Assembly (NCBI GenBank): GCA_016806645.1
Contig: JACSYO010002165.1
Coordinates: 528,001 to 592,000 of the forward strand
DNA: 64,000 nucleotides
DNA from: Ophiodon elongatus
Lineage: Eukaryota > Chordata > Actinopteri > Perciformes > Hexagrammidae
Direction: 5' to 3'
Made by a program: the position numbers and the translations under genes. This document shows positions 51,235-59,145 of the stretch, piece after piece. Numbering within the stretch: position 1 is the first letter of the stretch; each line of letters begins with the position of its first letter. The notes under the pieces are model-generated. The model saw nothing but the letters and a program-made list of their open reading frames with translations. It did not search any database and was not told the DNA's origin.

Positions 51235-53947
51235 CTTCACGGCGCGGAATTGCGCCAAATGTGGATCCATGACTGTTCAGACTGAGGTCGCTCTGATTTG
51301 GCACCACATATCAAAGTTCAAATCTGATTCGTGTTTTCACACTGAAAAAACACTAATCTGAGTCACATATGCGCCAACAAACAACCCCCCCCCCAAAAAA
51401 AATCTGATTGAAGCCACTTTTGCCCACAGTGTGAATGAAGCCCAAGAACCTACAGTCTTGCCAACAGCTCTCAGTGTTTAATGTCACATGCTATGAATTG
51501 TGGGTAATTCCCTTTGGCAAAGTCTGCAGAAATGCAGACTTACGGAAAGGGTGCATAAAGGGCTCTAAATGTCTGCAAGAGAGCCCTCAAACACTCGACG
51601 ATGTGACAGTGGGACAGAACCAAACCCTCACGGACTTTGAGGCGCGTGAGGCTTTAGTTCTGTCCCACTGTCCACTGAGTGTGGAGATTAGGATTGGGCG
51701 AAGGTCTCTCGTGCCCTACGGTGCACCAGCTGCTGTCAATCAAACACGGACACGCCCCTCCTAGGAGCATTTCTGATATGTCCATTAAGACCCTTTCATT
51801 CTTTCTTTTAATGATACAAAACTATTAAAGGCACCTTGCTTGACGCAACAAAAGGACGACTAAATGTGATCTCAGTTGGACTTCAAAACCACAAATGTAA
51901 ATTCAGGATTGTCAGGATTCATGTCAGGATTCATATTTCGTGGCGATCGATCTAAAAGGTGGTTGAGATATTTCTTCAATGACACCAGTTTGATGAAAAG
52001 AAAATGCACTCGAATCCAAATGTCCACTGTTGACTCACCTTCTGTTGATGCAACTTTTGTTCGTCCAAGTCCACGTCCCTCACCGGTTCTGGCTCCGGAG
52101 ACCCTGGCGGTCCCTCCCCCACCCTGTCCAGCTTGCCGTCGCCGTGGACCTGGGAGGAGGCGGAGGAGGCCGGGGAGGAGGGCGGCATGCTTGGAGAGGA
52201 GGAGGAGGAGGCGGCGCGAGGGTGCGCCGGGGAGGACGACGGAGAGGGGGCGGACGGAGGAGGAGTTGGAGGAGGAGGAGGAGGAGCCGCGTCGGCAGTG
52301 TGGTCGCCACGGAGACGCAGCGTCTCCTGCCGCAGGGTCTCGCTCTCCGAGGCCAGTTCCTGCCTCTCCCGCCGGACGCTGGTCAGCTCCTTGGTGAGGG
52401 TGTCCAGCCGCTGCCTCAGCTGGCGGACCTCATCGCGCGCACGGTTGCGCTCCGCACGCACCTGGGAAAAAAAACATAGACAACACCTGATGAACATATT
52501 AACCCCGGAGCCCGTTGCTTTCTCTGGAGGACTTCCATCTTTAAAAAAAAAAAATCCTGAATATACAGTTTCACCAGTAATAAAACGATTGGGTAATTTA
52601 TCAAACAGAAGGTTACTCAAACAGGAGGAGATACTTAATTGGTGGGGGACTATTTTCAGCGGCGGATTAATTCCCATTTGGTGCTCCGGATCAGGCTTTG
52701 ATACACACACAATACTTGTTCGAAGATACGATCACTGTTGGTTTGGGTCTTCGGTTAAATATTGGAAATGTATATTGCTTTCCTTTTTCTGGTATTTAAC
52801 TTCGACCACTATTTTTGTGGAATCATAACAAAGTGCCTTGAGCCTTCCTCCCATAAAAACATTCAGAAAACCTTTCCTTGTGTTGCTTTGGAAATAAAAT
52901 CCAAGTGGGATCCCTAAAAAAAATTGATTTCCTTATGCTAATTATATGAACATAATTTGTAGGAGGCAGCTAAACATGGAACAGCTGAGTCCGACATAGC
53001 TCATATAGTAAGTCCCTTGTGATAACTACCATAATTGATTTATTTTTTGGGACATAACAATCCTTACTCAAGGTCCACTTACTAGCTTTTTTTCCCAGAG
53101 CTTTCAACATCCTCACGGTCTTCGTTAGCAGTTGGAGTTGTGAGGTGGATTAAAAGCTGCTGAAAGTGGATCTTGAGAAAAGGATTACTTTCGTCCTCGA
53201 CTCATTCAATATTTAGTAAGTAACTAAAGACGAAAAAGTTTTATTTCAGCCTGGTTTTTGTTTGGTTTAAATGGGTATTTCTTTGCGTATGATTAATATC
53301 AGGCACATTGTGTTGCATTTCAATGCTGAGTTATATATTTACATTACAGTTAAGTTACTTGCTGATTTATAATCTGGAACAGTAGGTTCCCCTCCGTGGA
53401 GTCCACCAACTGAGTTAGTACATCTCAAGTAAAATGTGTTATTATTAAATACAATAATGATGAATATAAAGGTTATTGCATTGCGGCAGTAATTCACAGC
53501 TTTTCAGTCTACCCCCCCCACCCCCCCCCCTCCCCCCTTCTCCCCCCTCCCCCTTCCTCCTGGCCTCAGCACCCACAAGCCCACCTTGCTCCACTTCTCT
53601 CTCCAGTTGGCGGTGCAGTCCGACCACCACCTCATGGTCTTCTCCATCTGGGCCGCCCGGGCCCGAGCCTCCTCCAGCTCCCTGAGCCTCAGCTCCTCCC
53701 TGCTCTCCCAGTCGGCCCCGGCTCCGTCACCCAAGGCCCCCAGGGACCCCAGCCCGAAGCCTCCCAGCCCCGGCGACAGCAGCAGCGGGGGGCTGGAGCT
53801 GGGGGTTCCTCCGGTGGGGCTGGGGGTGTGCGTGAGGCTGTCCGGGGAGCGGATCCCCCTGTCGGAGCCCAGACCCAGGCTGCACAGCAGGCCGCCGCCG
53901 GACGACTTGCCGCCGTCGGACAGGTGGGGGCTGGGGGTGTGGTTCAT
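23190..53947 (-). CDS. ccdc102a: ccdc102a, coiled-coil domain-containing protein 102A (complete coding region, 9 exons)
   Basis: Nine minus-strand exons join into one 623-residue reading frame with GT-AG introns and matching phases. The translation follows vertebrate CCDC102A along its length. An N-terminal Pro/Ser/Gly-rich region ends in the near-invariant block ELRLRELEEARARAAQ and the Trp-rich MRWWSDCTANWREKWSK. A first coiled coil (about 122-175) is followed by a Pro/Ser-rich linker (about 177-225). A long myosin-tail-like coiled coil (about 330-590) carries DKLALSKSIERLEAEL, DELGRISEDLEDELGAR, ENAAEWGRRERLET and ELAHANRR. The tail is acidic (MDEEEEE). The human protein is about 550 residues as I recall, so this one is longer, mainly in exon 2. 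The function of CCDC102A is poorly known. Its paralogue CCDC102B is reported in the centrosome linker, so a cytoskeletal or centrosomal role is inference only. No membrane segment or signal peptide is visible. Identity and exon structure are firm; expression is untested. Confidence 0.96.
23328..23400 (-). repeat. (CT)n tract forming the polypyrimidine tract of ccdc102a exon 9
   Basis: The plus strand is (GA)n. On the sense strand it is an almost pure CT run of about 70 bases ending in CTCCCTCAG. Confidence 0.95.
26205..26365 (+). mobile_element. Second degenerate Penelope-like relic (GIY-YIG region)
   Basis: The plus strand reads FIRETGR, then in another frame RLKKHQKQIS, then KAINQETVDDQGGHSYPP. 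It aligns by eye with the copy at 45820 (shared ACCAGAAACAG and AACCAGGAG-like blocks), including the run toward the REA.HI motif. It lies in intron 8 of ccdc102a, and a CT microsatellite follows at 26427. Confidence 0.4.
26427..26507 (+). repeat. CT microsatellite in ccdc102a intron 8
   Basis: CT run with two TTTC interruptions, next to the Penelope-like relic. Confidence 0.95.
27984..28061 (+). repeat. CA microsatellite in ccdc102a intron 8
   Basis: Pure CA run of about 39 units, sense-strand GT. Confidence 0.95.
28110..28305. repeat. Probable nonautonomous DNA-transposon-like repeat ('AGTTCCTG' type)
   Basis: Repeated short blocks AAAAGTTCCTG, GGTCCCTACGG, GGTTCCTAGTCCCTGGGG and AAAGTTCCTGTTAGCG, with a GGGTCTA core, resemble a dispersed teleost repeat. 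Ends are not resolved. It lies in intron 8 of ccdc102a between CA microsatellites. Confidence 0.4.
28370..29013 (+). repeat. Cluster of CA microsatellites in ccdc102a intron 8
   Basis: CA runs are at 28370-28382, 28489-28553, 28840-28883 and 28982-29013. All are CA on the plus strand (sense GT), opposite in orientation to the tract at 30021. Confidence 0.95.
30021..30110 (-). repeat. (CA)n microsatellite five bases into ccdc102a intron 8
   Basis: Plus-strand GT, sense-strand CA, about 45 units with one CG interruption. It lies between the exon 8 donor and the rest of the intron. Confidence 0.95.
30116..30219 (-). CDS. ccdc102a: ccdc102a coding exon 8 (residues 546-579 plus split codon)
   Basis: The acceptor is GTGTCCAG before TTGGATGAA. 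The exon encodes LDESHNQTRKLQRSLDEQ then VEQTENLQVQLEHLQS and two bases of a split Arg codon (phase 2). It was too short to stand out as an open frame. The donor is AAG/GTAAGA. Five bases into the intron a (CA)n run of about 90 bp begins (plus-strand GT 30021-30110). Confidence 0.94.
30669..30839 (-). CDS. ccdc102a: ccdc102a coding exon 7 (residues 489-545)
   Basis: The acceptor is GTCCTCAG before GAGCTCGGT, and the donor is GACGAG/GTAGGA; both are phase 0 (171 nt). It encodes ELGDLRHVHTKLKKQFQEKT followed by VELAHANRRVDSHEAEVKKL and RLRVEELKKELGQAEDE, a myosin-tail-like heptad region. Intron 7 downstream is 449 bp and holds no recognisable repeat. Confidence 0.95.
32847..33097 (+). repeat. 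Paired GT microsatellites in ccdc102a intron 6
   Basis: GT runs at 32847-32930 and 33051-33097 flank about 120 bases of GT-biased sequence. They look like fragments of one older tract. Confidence 0.95.
33451..33512 (+). repeat. CA microsatellite in ccdc102a intron 6
   Basis: Pure CA run of about 31 units, sense-strand GT. Confidence 0.95.
34150..34460 (+). repeat. Dispersed teleost repeat with the 'GCATGTCTTTGGACTGTG' block
   Basis: Blocks CCCCAGCTGACGTTGGGGAG, AAGGCGGGGTGCAGCCGGGA, CGCTCACGTTCACACC, GGGCAATTTAGAGTCCCCAG, GCATGTCTTTGGACTGTG, GAGAACCCACGCTGACC and CACTGTGTCGCC occur in the order known from a very common fish interspersed repeat. A GT/G-run (34363-34402) has expanded inside it. 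It lies in intron 6 of ccdc102a. Confidence 0.65.
34831..34897 (+). repeat. CT microsatellite in ccdc102a intron 6
   Basis: CT run with a CG and a TTTC interruption. Confidence 0.95.
35951..36141 (+). repeat. Complex GT/CTGT microsatellite in ccdc102a intron 6
   Basis: A GT run is followed by a higher-order (GTGTGTGTGTCT)n pattern at about 36051-36120. Further GT (36248-36311) and CA (36419-36449) runs follow in opposite orientation. Confidence 0.95.
36708..36917 (-). CDS. ccdc102a: ccdc102a coding exon 6 (residues 419-488)
   Basis: The exon begins at ATGGAGAGGCTG after the acceptor CCGTCAG and ends AACAAG/GTGGGC, both phase 0 (210 nt). It encodes the rod segment MERLQVENAAEWGRRERLE, then LALERDNKKLRSQAEDLEEQ, then RRQAASALDTDL and SELFERNK. 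The internal ATG at the exon start could be mistaken for a translation start, but the frame continues from exon 5. Confidence 0.95.
37079..37195 (-). CDS. ccdc102a: ccdc102a coding exon 5 (residues 380-418)
   Basis: The acceptor is ACCATCTAG before CTGAACCTG, and the donor is GCCGAG/GTGAGG; both are phase 0 (117 nt). It encodes LNLLKEMHQDELGRISEDL then EDELGARTSMDKKLAELRAE, a highly conserved stretch of the CCDC102A rod. Only 161 bp (intron 5, 36918-37078) separates it from exon 6, the shortest intron of the gene. Confidence 0.95.
41241..41317 (+). repeat. GT microsatellite in ccdc102a intron 4
   Basis: Pure GT run of about 38 units followed by a G run and the overlapping hairpins at 41331. 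Confidence 0.95.
41331..41374. repeat. Two overlapping, mutually exclusive hairpins
   Basis: CCTTTTTGTAGAG (41331-41343) pairs with CTCTACAAAAAGG (41348-41360). GAGCTGGCTCT (41341-41351) pairs with AGAGCCAGCTC (41364-41374). The arms overlap, so only one can form at a time. They lie in intron 4 beside a GT microsatellite, about 200 bases below exon 4. Confidence 0.8.
41569..41677 (-). CDS. ccdc102a: ccdc102a coding exon 4 (residues 343-379)
   Basis: This exon encodes the conserved coiled-coil segment EDKLALSKSIERLEAEL, then TQWKLKYEELSKTKQETLKQ. The first base completes the Glu codon split with exon 3. The exon ends phase 0 at AAACAG/GTGAGA. The acceptor is CTAG, preceded on the sense strand by an uninterrupted run of about eleven C (plus-strand G run 41681-41691), an unusual polypyrimidine tract. 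Intron 3 is 1138 bp. Confidence 0.94.
42205..42492 (+). repeat. Family R dispersed repeat, copy 2 (3' part), in ccdc102a intron 3
   Basis: It starts at GTCAGATTGTAAAGAAGTC and carries CCATAAAGCAGGGTATGC, AAATATGGTCACTTCCG, CCAAGATGGCGACGGCCAAA, ACCAATGGGTGACGTCAC and CTTATATACAGTAGTC. It lacks the central block between the MGAAAATGA-like segment and the ATAGACCATAAAGC block that copies 1, 3 and 4 keep. Confidence 0.75.
42816..43057 (-). CDS. ccdc102a: ccdc102a coding exon 3 (residues 263-342 plus split codon)
   Basis: The acceptor is CTGTCAG before GACTTCGAG (residues DFEVLESVLRS). The exon runs through a Ser-rich segment (SASRSSSGLSRQERSRQLW) to the start of the main coiled coil (LQLRLDESQKVLLKERE). 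The donor GTAAGA begins at 42815 and leaves two bases (GA) of a split codon, phase 2. The exon-intron border sits inside a GA dinucleotide run, so slippage there would shift the frame or the donor. Intron 2 upstream is the longest, at 8981 bp. Confidence 0.94.
44825..44900 (-). repeat. Family R fragment, copy 6
   Basis: It begins GTATATAAGAAGTGGACG then AGTGCCTTGAGTTCGGCA and ends near CGCAACCAGA. It is the terminal region of family R in reverse orientation, eroded, in intron 2 of ccdc102a. Confidence 0.5.
45820..46025 (+). mobile_element. Degenerate Penelope-like element relic (GIY-YIG endonuclease region)
   Basis: In changing frames the plus strand reads DLYISETER, RLNEDQKQ, then AYLTQTKSTHSIHWEERSKV and IDQESMDKQRRSF. 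This resembles the DLYIGET...RLNEH...H...W...V.DRE...R..EA order of the GIY-YIG nuclease at the C terminus of Penelope-like retroelements. The key Gly is Ser here and frames are broken. It lies in intron 2 of ccdc102a, antisense to the gene. Confidence 0.45.
46397..46601 (+). repeat. Two GT microsatellites in ccdc102a intron 2
   Basis: GT runs are at 46397-46432 and 46551-46601. Confidence 0.95.
46985..47416 (+). repeat. Family R dispersed repeat, copy 3, in ccdc102a intron 2
   Basis: This is the most complete left end, from the block GAGTGAAGCCGATTCAGAAG through GACCACCAGGGGGGCGACTC, CAGTAAACATTG, GATTGACAGGTCGCT, ACCAATGGGTGACGTCGCG and CTTATATACAGTCTATGG. The CCATAAAGCAGAGTATGC block has been deleted. 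Confidence 0.75.
48481..48740 (+). repeat. 20-bp tandem array, 12 full units plus one shortened unit
   Basis: The unit is AGTATTAGAAAGACACATAN. The twelve full units differ only in the last base, in the order T G T G G C G C C G C G. The final unit has lost two bases (AGACATAC). The array lies in intron 2 of ccdc102a. Confidence 0.95.
51180..51233 (+). repeat. GT microsatellite in ccdc102a intron 2
   Basis: Pure GT run of about 27 units. Confidence 0.95.
51275..51445. repeat. Probable short interspersed repeat ('AAATCTGATT' type)
   Basis: GACTGTTCAGACTGAGGTCG, TTCAAATCTGATTCGTG, TTTTCACACTGAAAAAAC, AATCTGAGTCACATATGCG and ACAGTGTGAATGAAGCCC resemble a teleost nonautonomous repeat with inverted GTTCAGACTG/CAGTGTGAA-like ends. 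It sits right after a GT microsatellite in intron 2. Confidence 0.4.
51605..51672. repeat. Fold-back inverted repeat, 28-bp arms with about 12-base loop
   Basis: Left arm 51605-51632 (GACAGTGGGACAGAACCAAA and on) pairs with right arm 51645-51672 (...TTCTGTCCCACTGTC). There are two mismatches by eye. Confidence 0.75.
52039..52461 (-). CDS. ccdc102a: ccdc102a coding exon 2 (residues 122-262, with Pro/Ser-rich insert)
   Basis: The acceptor is TTTCCCAG before GTGCGTGCG, and the donor is AAG/GTGAGT. Both ends are phase 0 (423 nt, 141 codons). The first 50 residues form a charged coiled coil (VRAERNRARDEVRQLRQRL and onward). They are followed by a low-complexity stretch at about residues 177-225, with a run of six prolines, then SPSSSPAHP and a run of five serines. 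The exon then returns to the conserved EPVRDVD motif. The low-complexity part arises from GGA/GGC-type trinucleotide repeats on the plus strand at about 52140-52300 and accounts for most of the extra length over the mammalian protein. Confidence 0.95.
53585..53947 (-). CDS. ccdc102a: ccdc102a coding exon 1 (residues 1-121)
   Basis: The exon starts at the ATG 53945-53947 in a strong Kozak context (CTCCACCATGA). It encodes a Ser/Pro/Gly-rich, probably disordered N terminus with SP and TP sites (SPDSLTHTPSPTGG, PPLLLSPGLGG). The conserved WESREELRLRELEEAR helix and the WWSDCTANW block follow. The exon ends in AAG and the donor GTGGGC begins at 53584, giving phase 0. Intron 1 is 1123 bp. Its plus-strand side just below the exon is a C-rich run (about 53511-53562) that makes sense-strand poly-G immediately inside the intron. 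Confidence 0.95.
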
Positions 53948-54036
53948 GGTGGAGGGGCGGTGGTGTGGACCAGGATGAAGAAGGGGGTGGGGGTGGGGAT
54001 TCAGGAGAGCGTCATCCTCTTCAGTCCCGGATCAAC
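53948..54036 (-). other. ccdc102a: ccdc102a 5' UTR segment upstream of the ATG, with a likely splice acceptor
   Basis: On the minus strand, CTGTCTCCAG at 54037-54046 precedes GTTGATCCGGGACTG and is a credible acceptor 89 bases before the ATG. That would make 53948-54036 untranslated sequence continuous with coding exon 1, and would place a noncoding first exon farther up. The alternative is that transcription starts nearby without an upstream intron. Confidence 0.45.
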
Positions 54037-54173
54037 CTGGAGACAGGAACACAGGGGACAGGAAGTAAAGTAACTCGGCTAGCGGAAGAAACGCTGGACA
54101 CGTGTTTGAGGACGAAAACAATTCAAAGTTGATCAGACGGTAAGAGGATCTTTGAAAGAAAAGAAAATGATCG

Positions 54174-54177
<4 letters not shown>

Positions 54178-54204
<27 letters not shown>
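54178..54204 (+). repeat. Short CA microsatellite just upstream of ccdc102a exon 1
   Basis: CA run of about 13 units, roughly 140 bases above the proposed 5' UTR acceptor. Confidence 0.9.
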
Positions 54205-54205
<1 letters not shown>

Positions 54206-55059
54206 CGCCATGCCTTTGGGGAGGAAAAGCTCTCGCCTGCTTTCAGAACCTGAACAAATGGCCATGAGAACAGATGACTCTGACAGATAGAAACTTAAAA
54301 GACGTCCAAGGACTCTCACTGGGGCCGGTGATTATTCCAGCGAGAAAAAAGAAGAATTCGACACTTCCTGCACACCCGACCCTCTCTTTCAAAGTCTCAT
54401 CTCTGCCTCCCTCCACGTTCCTACAGACCCTAAACGCACCACATGAAAACTATGGAGATAAATCAAATAATCCTCAATGATGGCACTCCGCACTATTTTA
54501 TGGTTTGATCGCCACATTTGGCCGTTTTTTGTTTTTTTTACATGACTGATGTTGGAAGTGAAGGTTTAAAACCACCAGCTGGCTCAAACAGAAACAGACC
54601 TGCAAGTGTTCTGATTAAAGCTGCGAAGGTCAGTCGATTCGTCTATTTTGTTCGTCAATAGGATATTCCATGACACCTCCTTTGTGCCGTGCAATATTGT
54701 AATAAGCATGTTCCCGTTTTACCGATGACTCATCAGAAGGTTAATCGATAATGAAAATCACCTTTCGTTGCGGCTGCGAATCTAAAGCAACAAATAATGA
54801 TCAAGGAGAAAAATGGAAAAGGTTGCTAATATTGCAGACAAACGCCACGATATAATTATTGCAATCAGACATAAATCCCTTTTGATTTTATCAACTTTTG
54901 CCTCAAATGAGCACGAATGTGTTTTGGAATAGAGGAAATGCAGTTGTTCAGAGGGGGGTTTTCAACTTGAAGGCCCACTTCTGACTATTAAAGGATTACG
55001 AGGACCAGCTGTCATAATATGACAGAAAAAAGTTGTAGTGTTAAATACGAACATGCCGA

Positions 55060-55130
55060 CCTGGAGGCTTCAAAACGGCACAAACCAATGGGCAACTTCA
55101 CGAAGACTCCGTCCACTTTGTACATGTCCG
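55060..55130 (+). repeat. Family R fragment, copy 7
   Basis: GGCTTCAAAACGGCACAAAC, CCAATGGGCAACTTCACG and CTCCGTCCACTTTGTA match the terminal 70 bases of the family, with several substitutions. Confidence 0.5.
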
Positions 55131-56721
55131 TGGTTGTCTCCCACATCACGAGGGAACGTTAGCTAGCGGCGGCATAAACACCTTTTCTTTTGTGCCGTGA
55201 TTGGAACATTGGGTTATTGGGAATCATGCATTTTAATTTGACTTTAGCGCATTTAGACATTAAAATAACTAGCTTTGTCAATTACCATGAGGATATATTA
55301 TATTTATTTAATCTAACCATTTGGTAGCACCTCCGCGGCTACTCTGTAGTTCCTCTCGGCTCTACGGAGCGTCGTTGCATCTTTCTGCCCGTTGTTCTGT
55401 TTTTTCGGGGTGTGTAAAGAAGGCAACCTTTAGCGATGACACCTTTATGAGCTAATAATATGTCCACGCTGTGTTTACAGGTTGCTGTGCTGCCCCCAAG
55501 TGGCCAAAAGAAAATCTATTCATGCAGCTTTAAGTATAACATGTGATTTTACAAAAACGCTTTGAAAAATATTTTTGGGAAAATGTGCAACCGTGAACGC
55601 CGTCACCTGGAGGCTTTAAATGAACCACTCTGGATACTGGTCTGACATTTAGACCAGATCACCCTCTCCCCCCTCTCTCACCACCATGTAGACTCATGAT
55701 AAAAATACTTTTCATTCACGTCGTTTTAATACTTTATAGCGTTCCCTCAGTTCCAATATAGTCTCTGTTTGTATTGTTCTTAGTGTATCGTGATAAAACC
55801 ACGTCCGCCGTGTAATCTCTCCTCGGGGATCCGTGGGCGACCTCTGATCAGATCTCCGCAGTCGGTGCCAGGGTTTGTGGTTTGAGAACAAATATCGTCT
55901 CTTGCTGTGGTGAGGTTGGCCTCCAGCTCTCTGGGCCAAGAAAAGCTCCGCTCCTTCCCGTTTCCCTCCTCCTCCTCCTCCTCCTCTCTCCCCTCCCGGG
56001 GAGGCAGAGGGGAGTTCCGGAGGAGATCTGGAACTGTGGGAACAACTCACGGGGAACCGGAGGAAAAGGAAAGGAAATGAAGCGGGCTCAGCACCAGCAG
56101 CTTAGTGGAGGGTAAAACTACTAAAACCAATTGAAATTGTTCTGCCCATGTTGACTTCTTATATTCAAGAAAATATCTAGGCTCGTCCCATAGACAAATT
56201 GACTCGCAAGTATTTTACGTATATGTTGAGCTGGAATGAGAGTAAAACGTCCAGAACATCGATCTATTTTCCGATGGATCCGATCCTTCCGGGACGACGA
56301 GGGGGGAGCTGTAGAGGAGCGACGCCCGGGGAAACGGCAGAGTTGAGGGCAAGTGTGCGTTTGTGCGTAGTTTGAGGAAATTCCCTCGCGGTGTTCCTGA
56401 GATGTCCGGCTCGCGAGAAAGGAACAGACGGAGAGTCGACCAGGAAACAAGCAAGGGGACGTTGAAGAACAAAAAGGATATCGTTGGAACGAGGCATGAA
56501 CAGTCAGAGCCACAGAAACACTGTCAACAGATGCATCACATATATTTATTTGCCGAACAGGGAGGTACAACGACAAAGTAAAAACTACTCTGGATTATAT
56601 TTAATCTCTGTATAAACTGCACTTCAAAATCCCACCGTGACCGAGGCCACAGGTTCTCCAGTTCCAATCCTCATCCTCTAATTCGTTACCCAGTCAAACA
56701 TCAGGACAGAAACCGGCAGCC

Positions 56722-56723
<2 letters not shown>

Positions 56724-56792
<69 letters not shown>

Positions 56793-57102
56793 CACACACA
56801 CACACACACAAACCACAGCAGCCTACTCAAGGCAAATCCAGAATCTGGGTTGAAGAATGGAAAAGAAAGAGCGAAAGTGAGCGGAAGATGTGGGGGCATG
56901 AGGAGGGAATGGCACAGTAGCCACCGGCAGGAACAAAAGAAAAAAGAGAGTTATTAAAATGAAATTCAAAACTGATGTATTTGCTTTTGAACGCAATCAA
57001 GTCCGAGCCAGCGGTCACGCAGGGCCAACCACAAATCAAACACTTTTAGAAATGAAACAAAGAGCACTTTTTAGTAGAACCTTCTCTAAAACCAGCTCTA
57101 CA

Positions 57103-57154
<52 letters not shown>
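56724..57154 (+). repeat. CA microsatellites with regular CG interruptions
   Basis: The run at 56724-56810 has CACG interruptions spaced about 30 bases apart. A pure CA run lies at 57103-57154. Confidence 0.95.
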
Positions 57155-57156
<2 letters not shown>

Positions 57157-58304
57157 CAACCAATGTGTTAACACACTGCTTTAGATCACATTGTGCTTCA
57201 TTTTCATTTCTTTTTGAGAGATTCAAGATGACACAAGAAGCCTTTTAGAAGCTGCCGGCTAACGAGGACTTGAGGAGCAGACTTATTTAAAAAGCATGAA
57301 AGACCCAATGAGTAGGATTTTCCTTAAAAAAAACAAAAAAAACAACGTACAGACCGATTGAAATAAGAATCCCTCTCAACCATCACTTATGGGCCACGAG
57401 AAGAGTGAGACCCCGCCCACTTTGGCCTCTGCTCATTGGTGGGCTAACTAGATGCAGGCTTCTGGGGTCATTGTTGTGCTTTGAATATGTATATATATAT
57501 ATCGATTTTGACGTTTCAGATCACAATATTGAGTTTGCATAATTTTGCATAATTTGAAAATCAATGTCAGCAGGTGTTTGAACGCTTTGTTCATTTTTGT
57601 CATCGGTGCTGATTCAACGCAGCTCGACGTAACAAATTAAAGATGAATTGTTGAATAATGACGACATGAAATACAGCTCGATAACGAATAAAAGGAAAAA
57701 GTGGAGATTCTTTAGTTTTCAGTGCATATCCTGTTGCATGGCTTTTTTTTTTTTTAAAGTCCGATTTTTGTTCTGTTTATGTGCAACATGGAGCTGCAGT
57801 CGGGTCTTCTGGGGCTGAAAGTGTTAAATGTCAGGCTGCAGTGAAACCGGTGTGAGAGCCGGAGTCCTGGGAACCAACGACTGTGGAAAATGTAGACATG
57901 AAGTTAAAGCCCCCCGGGCCCCCGGGCCCCCTCCCCCGGTGATAACTCCAAGACAGAAGAACGCTCCACCGTGACAAACATCCTGCATTAGTTTGTGAAA
58001 CGATGGAGAGACATCCGAAGACTCGTGACAACCTTCTCGCTCGGTATTACTGCTAAGAAGTGTGTGCGGCTGGGGACGCACGACAAGCAAAGGCCCTGAT
58101 CGAAGAGACATTTACGCCATAGGACATCCCCCAACACCCACTAACATCTGGCTTCTGTCTTCAGTGGGGAAGGTCACAGTCGGCATTCATTCCAAGAACA
58201 AATGACTCGGCAGAAGTCAAAAGTGTTAATCGGCTCCGGCTGTGATCGGCAGTGATGGAAACGTAACACCCGGGTGGACACGTACATTTTCATTGCAATG
58301 GGAT

Positions 58305-58775
58305 GCAAGGAGGCCACTAATGGCCATCAGGGGGCGACTCCTCTGGTTGCAAAAAGAAGTCTGGTTGTATAGAAGTCTATGAGAAAATGATTCTACTTCT
58401 CTCTTGATTTATTCCCTCAGTAAACATTGTAAACATGAGTTTATGGTCTCAATCTCTAGTTTCAAGTCTTCTTCAATACAGCATGATGTTCATTTAGCTT
58501 TAACTTATGGTCCAATTTAGAATAAAATATACTATAAAGCAGAGTATGCTTTAGGCCGCCCAAAAGCATACTCTGCTTTATAGTATATTTTATTCTACAA
58601 GAGCCGTATACGCCATCTCTTCCGCAGTGTCATTCCATGGTAGTCGAAATACGGTTCAATGGTTGCAAAAATCCAAGATGGCGTCAGCCAAAAATGGCGA
58701 ACTGGGGCCTTCAAAACCGCAGTCCACTAACCAGCGGGTGACGTCACGACGACTAATTCCACTAATTATATACAA
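58305..58775 (+). repeat. Family R dispersed repeat, copy 4, with internal inverted duplication
   Basis: Landmarks CATCAGGGGGCGACTCCTC, GTTGCAAAAAGAAGTCTGG, CAGTAAACATTGTAAAC, ATAAAGCAGAGTATGC, ATCCAAGATGGCG and GCGGGTGACGTCACG occur in order. Where other copies continue with GGCGGGGCTACTGTG, this one instead reads back on itself as a perfect inverted repeat (58518-58597). Confidence 0.75.
58518..58597. repeat. Perfect 35-bp inverted repeat with a 10-base spacer
   Basis: Arms 58518-58552 and 58563-58597 are exact reverse complements by eye over 35 bases. The spacer is AGGCCGCCCA. The arms hold the family R block ATAAAGCAGAGTATGC. Confidence 0.9.
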
Positions 58776-59132
58776 AACCTCCTCAAAGCTCCAAGACTCC
58801 ATTGACATAAACAGTCATTTTACGCCACTGATTCATTGTCAAAACTAAAAAACAAACGCTCACTTCATCCAACTTGACCGAAACAAAACAAAACTCACCA
58901 AAAAAAGAAGAAGTAACCAGCGTAACATTTTCACTGTTTACCAATCCCGTTTTCCAGCGTGTCTGTGAAGTCCAAAGTGACACAGAAAGACAGGCAAAAA
59001 GGAAAGAAGTCTATTTCCTATTTTTAGCAGGTTTTCCTGTGTTTAAAGTACGCACTCATTTCAGTAGGAAAAGTGTATATGTGGATAAACGCTGCCCACT
59101 TTCTGTGCTGAAGGAGAAAGTAGGGGCATATC

Positions 59133-59145
59133 GCGCGCACGCGCA

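Larger units (their letters stand above)
43058..52038 (-). other. ccdc102a intron 2 (8981 bp)
   Basis: Holds family R copies 3 and 6, a Penelope-like relic, the 20-bp array, two GT tracts near 46.5 kb and one at 51180, G12 at 48340-48351, and the 51275 and 51605 repeats. No nested gene is supported. Confidence 0.8.
54037..58304. other. 5' flank of ccdc102a
   Basis: No coding exon is recognised. A possible noncoding exon end lies at 56051 (sense CCGGTTCCCC/GTGAGT, a strong donor) inside a moderately GC-rich block, but there is no proof that it splices to 54036. The rest is microsatellite and unclassified sequence. Confidence 0.3.

Noticed and set aside
51876..52828. Long plus-strand frames with Arg/Gly/Glu-rich text opposite ccdc102a exon 2
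   Set aside because: They are antisense shadows of exon 2. The minus strand gives the conserved CCDC102A sequence with splice sites.
56121..56576. A 151-residue minus-strand frame
   Set aside because: No domain, no homologue recognised and no convincing splice context. Overlapping alternative frames are equally long.
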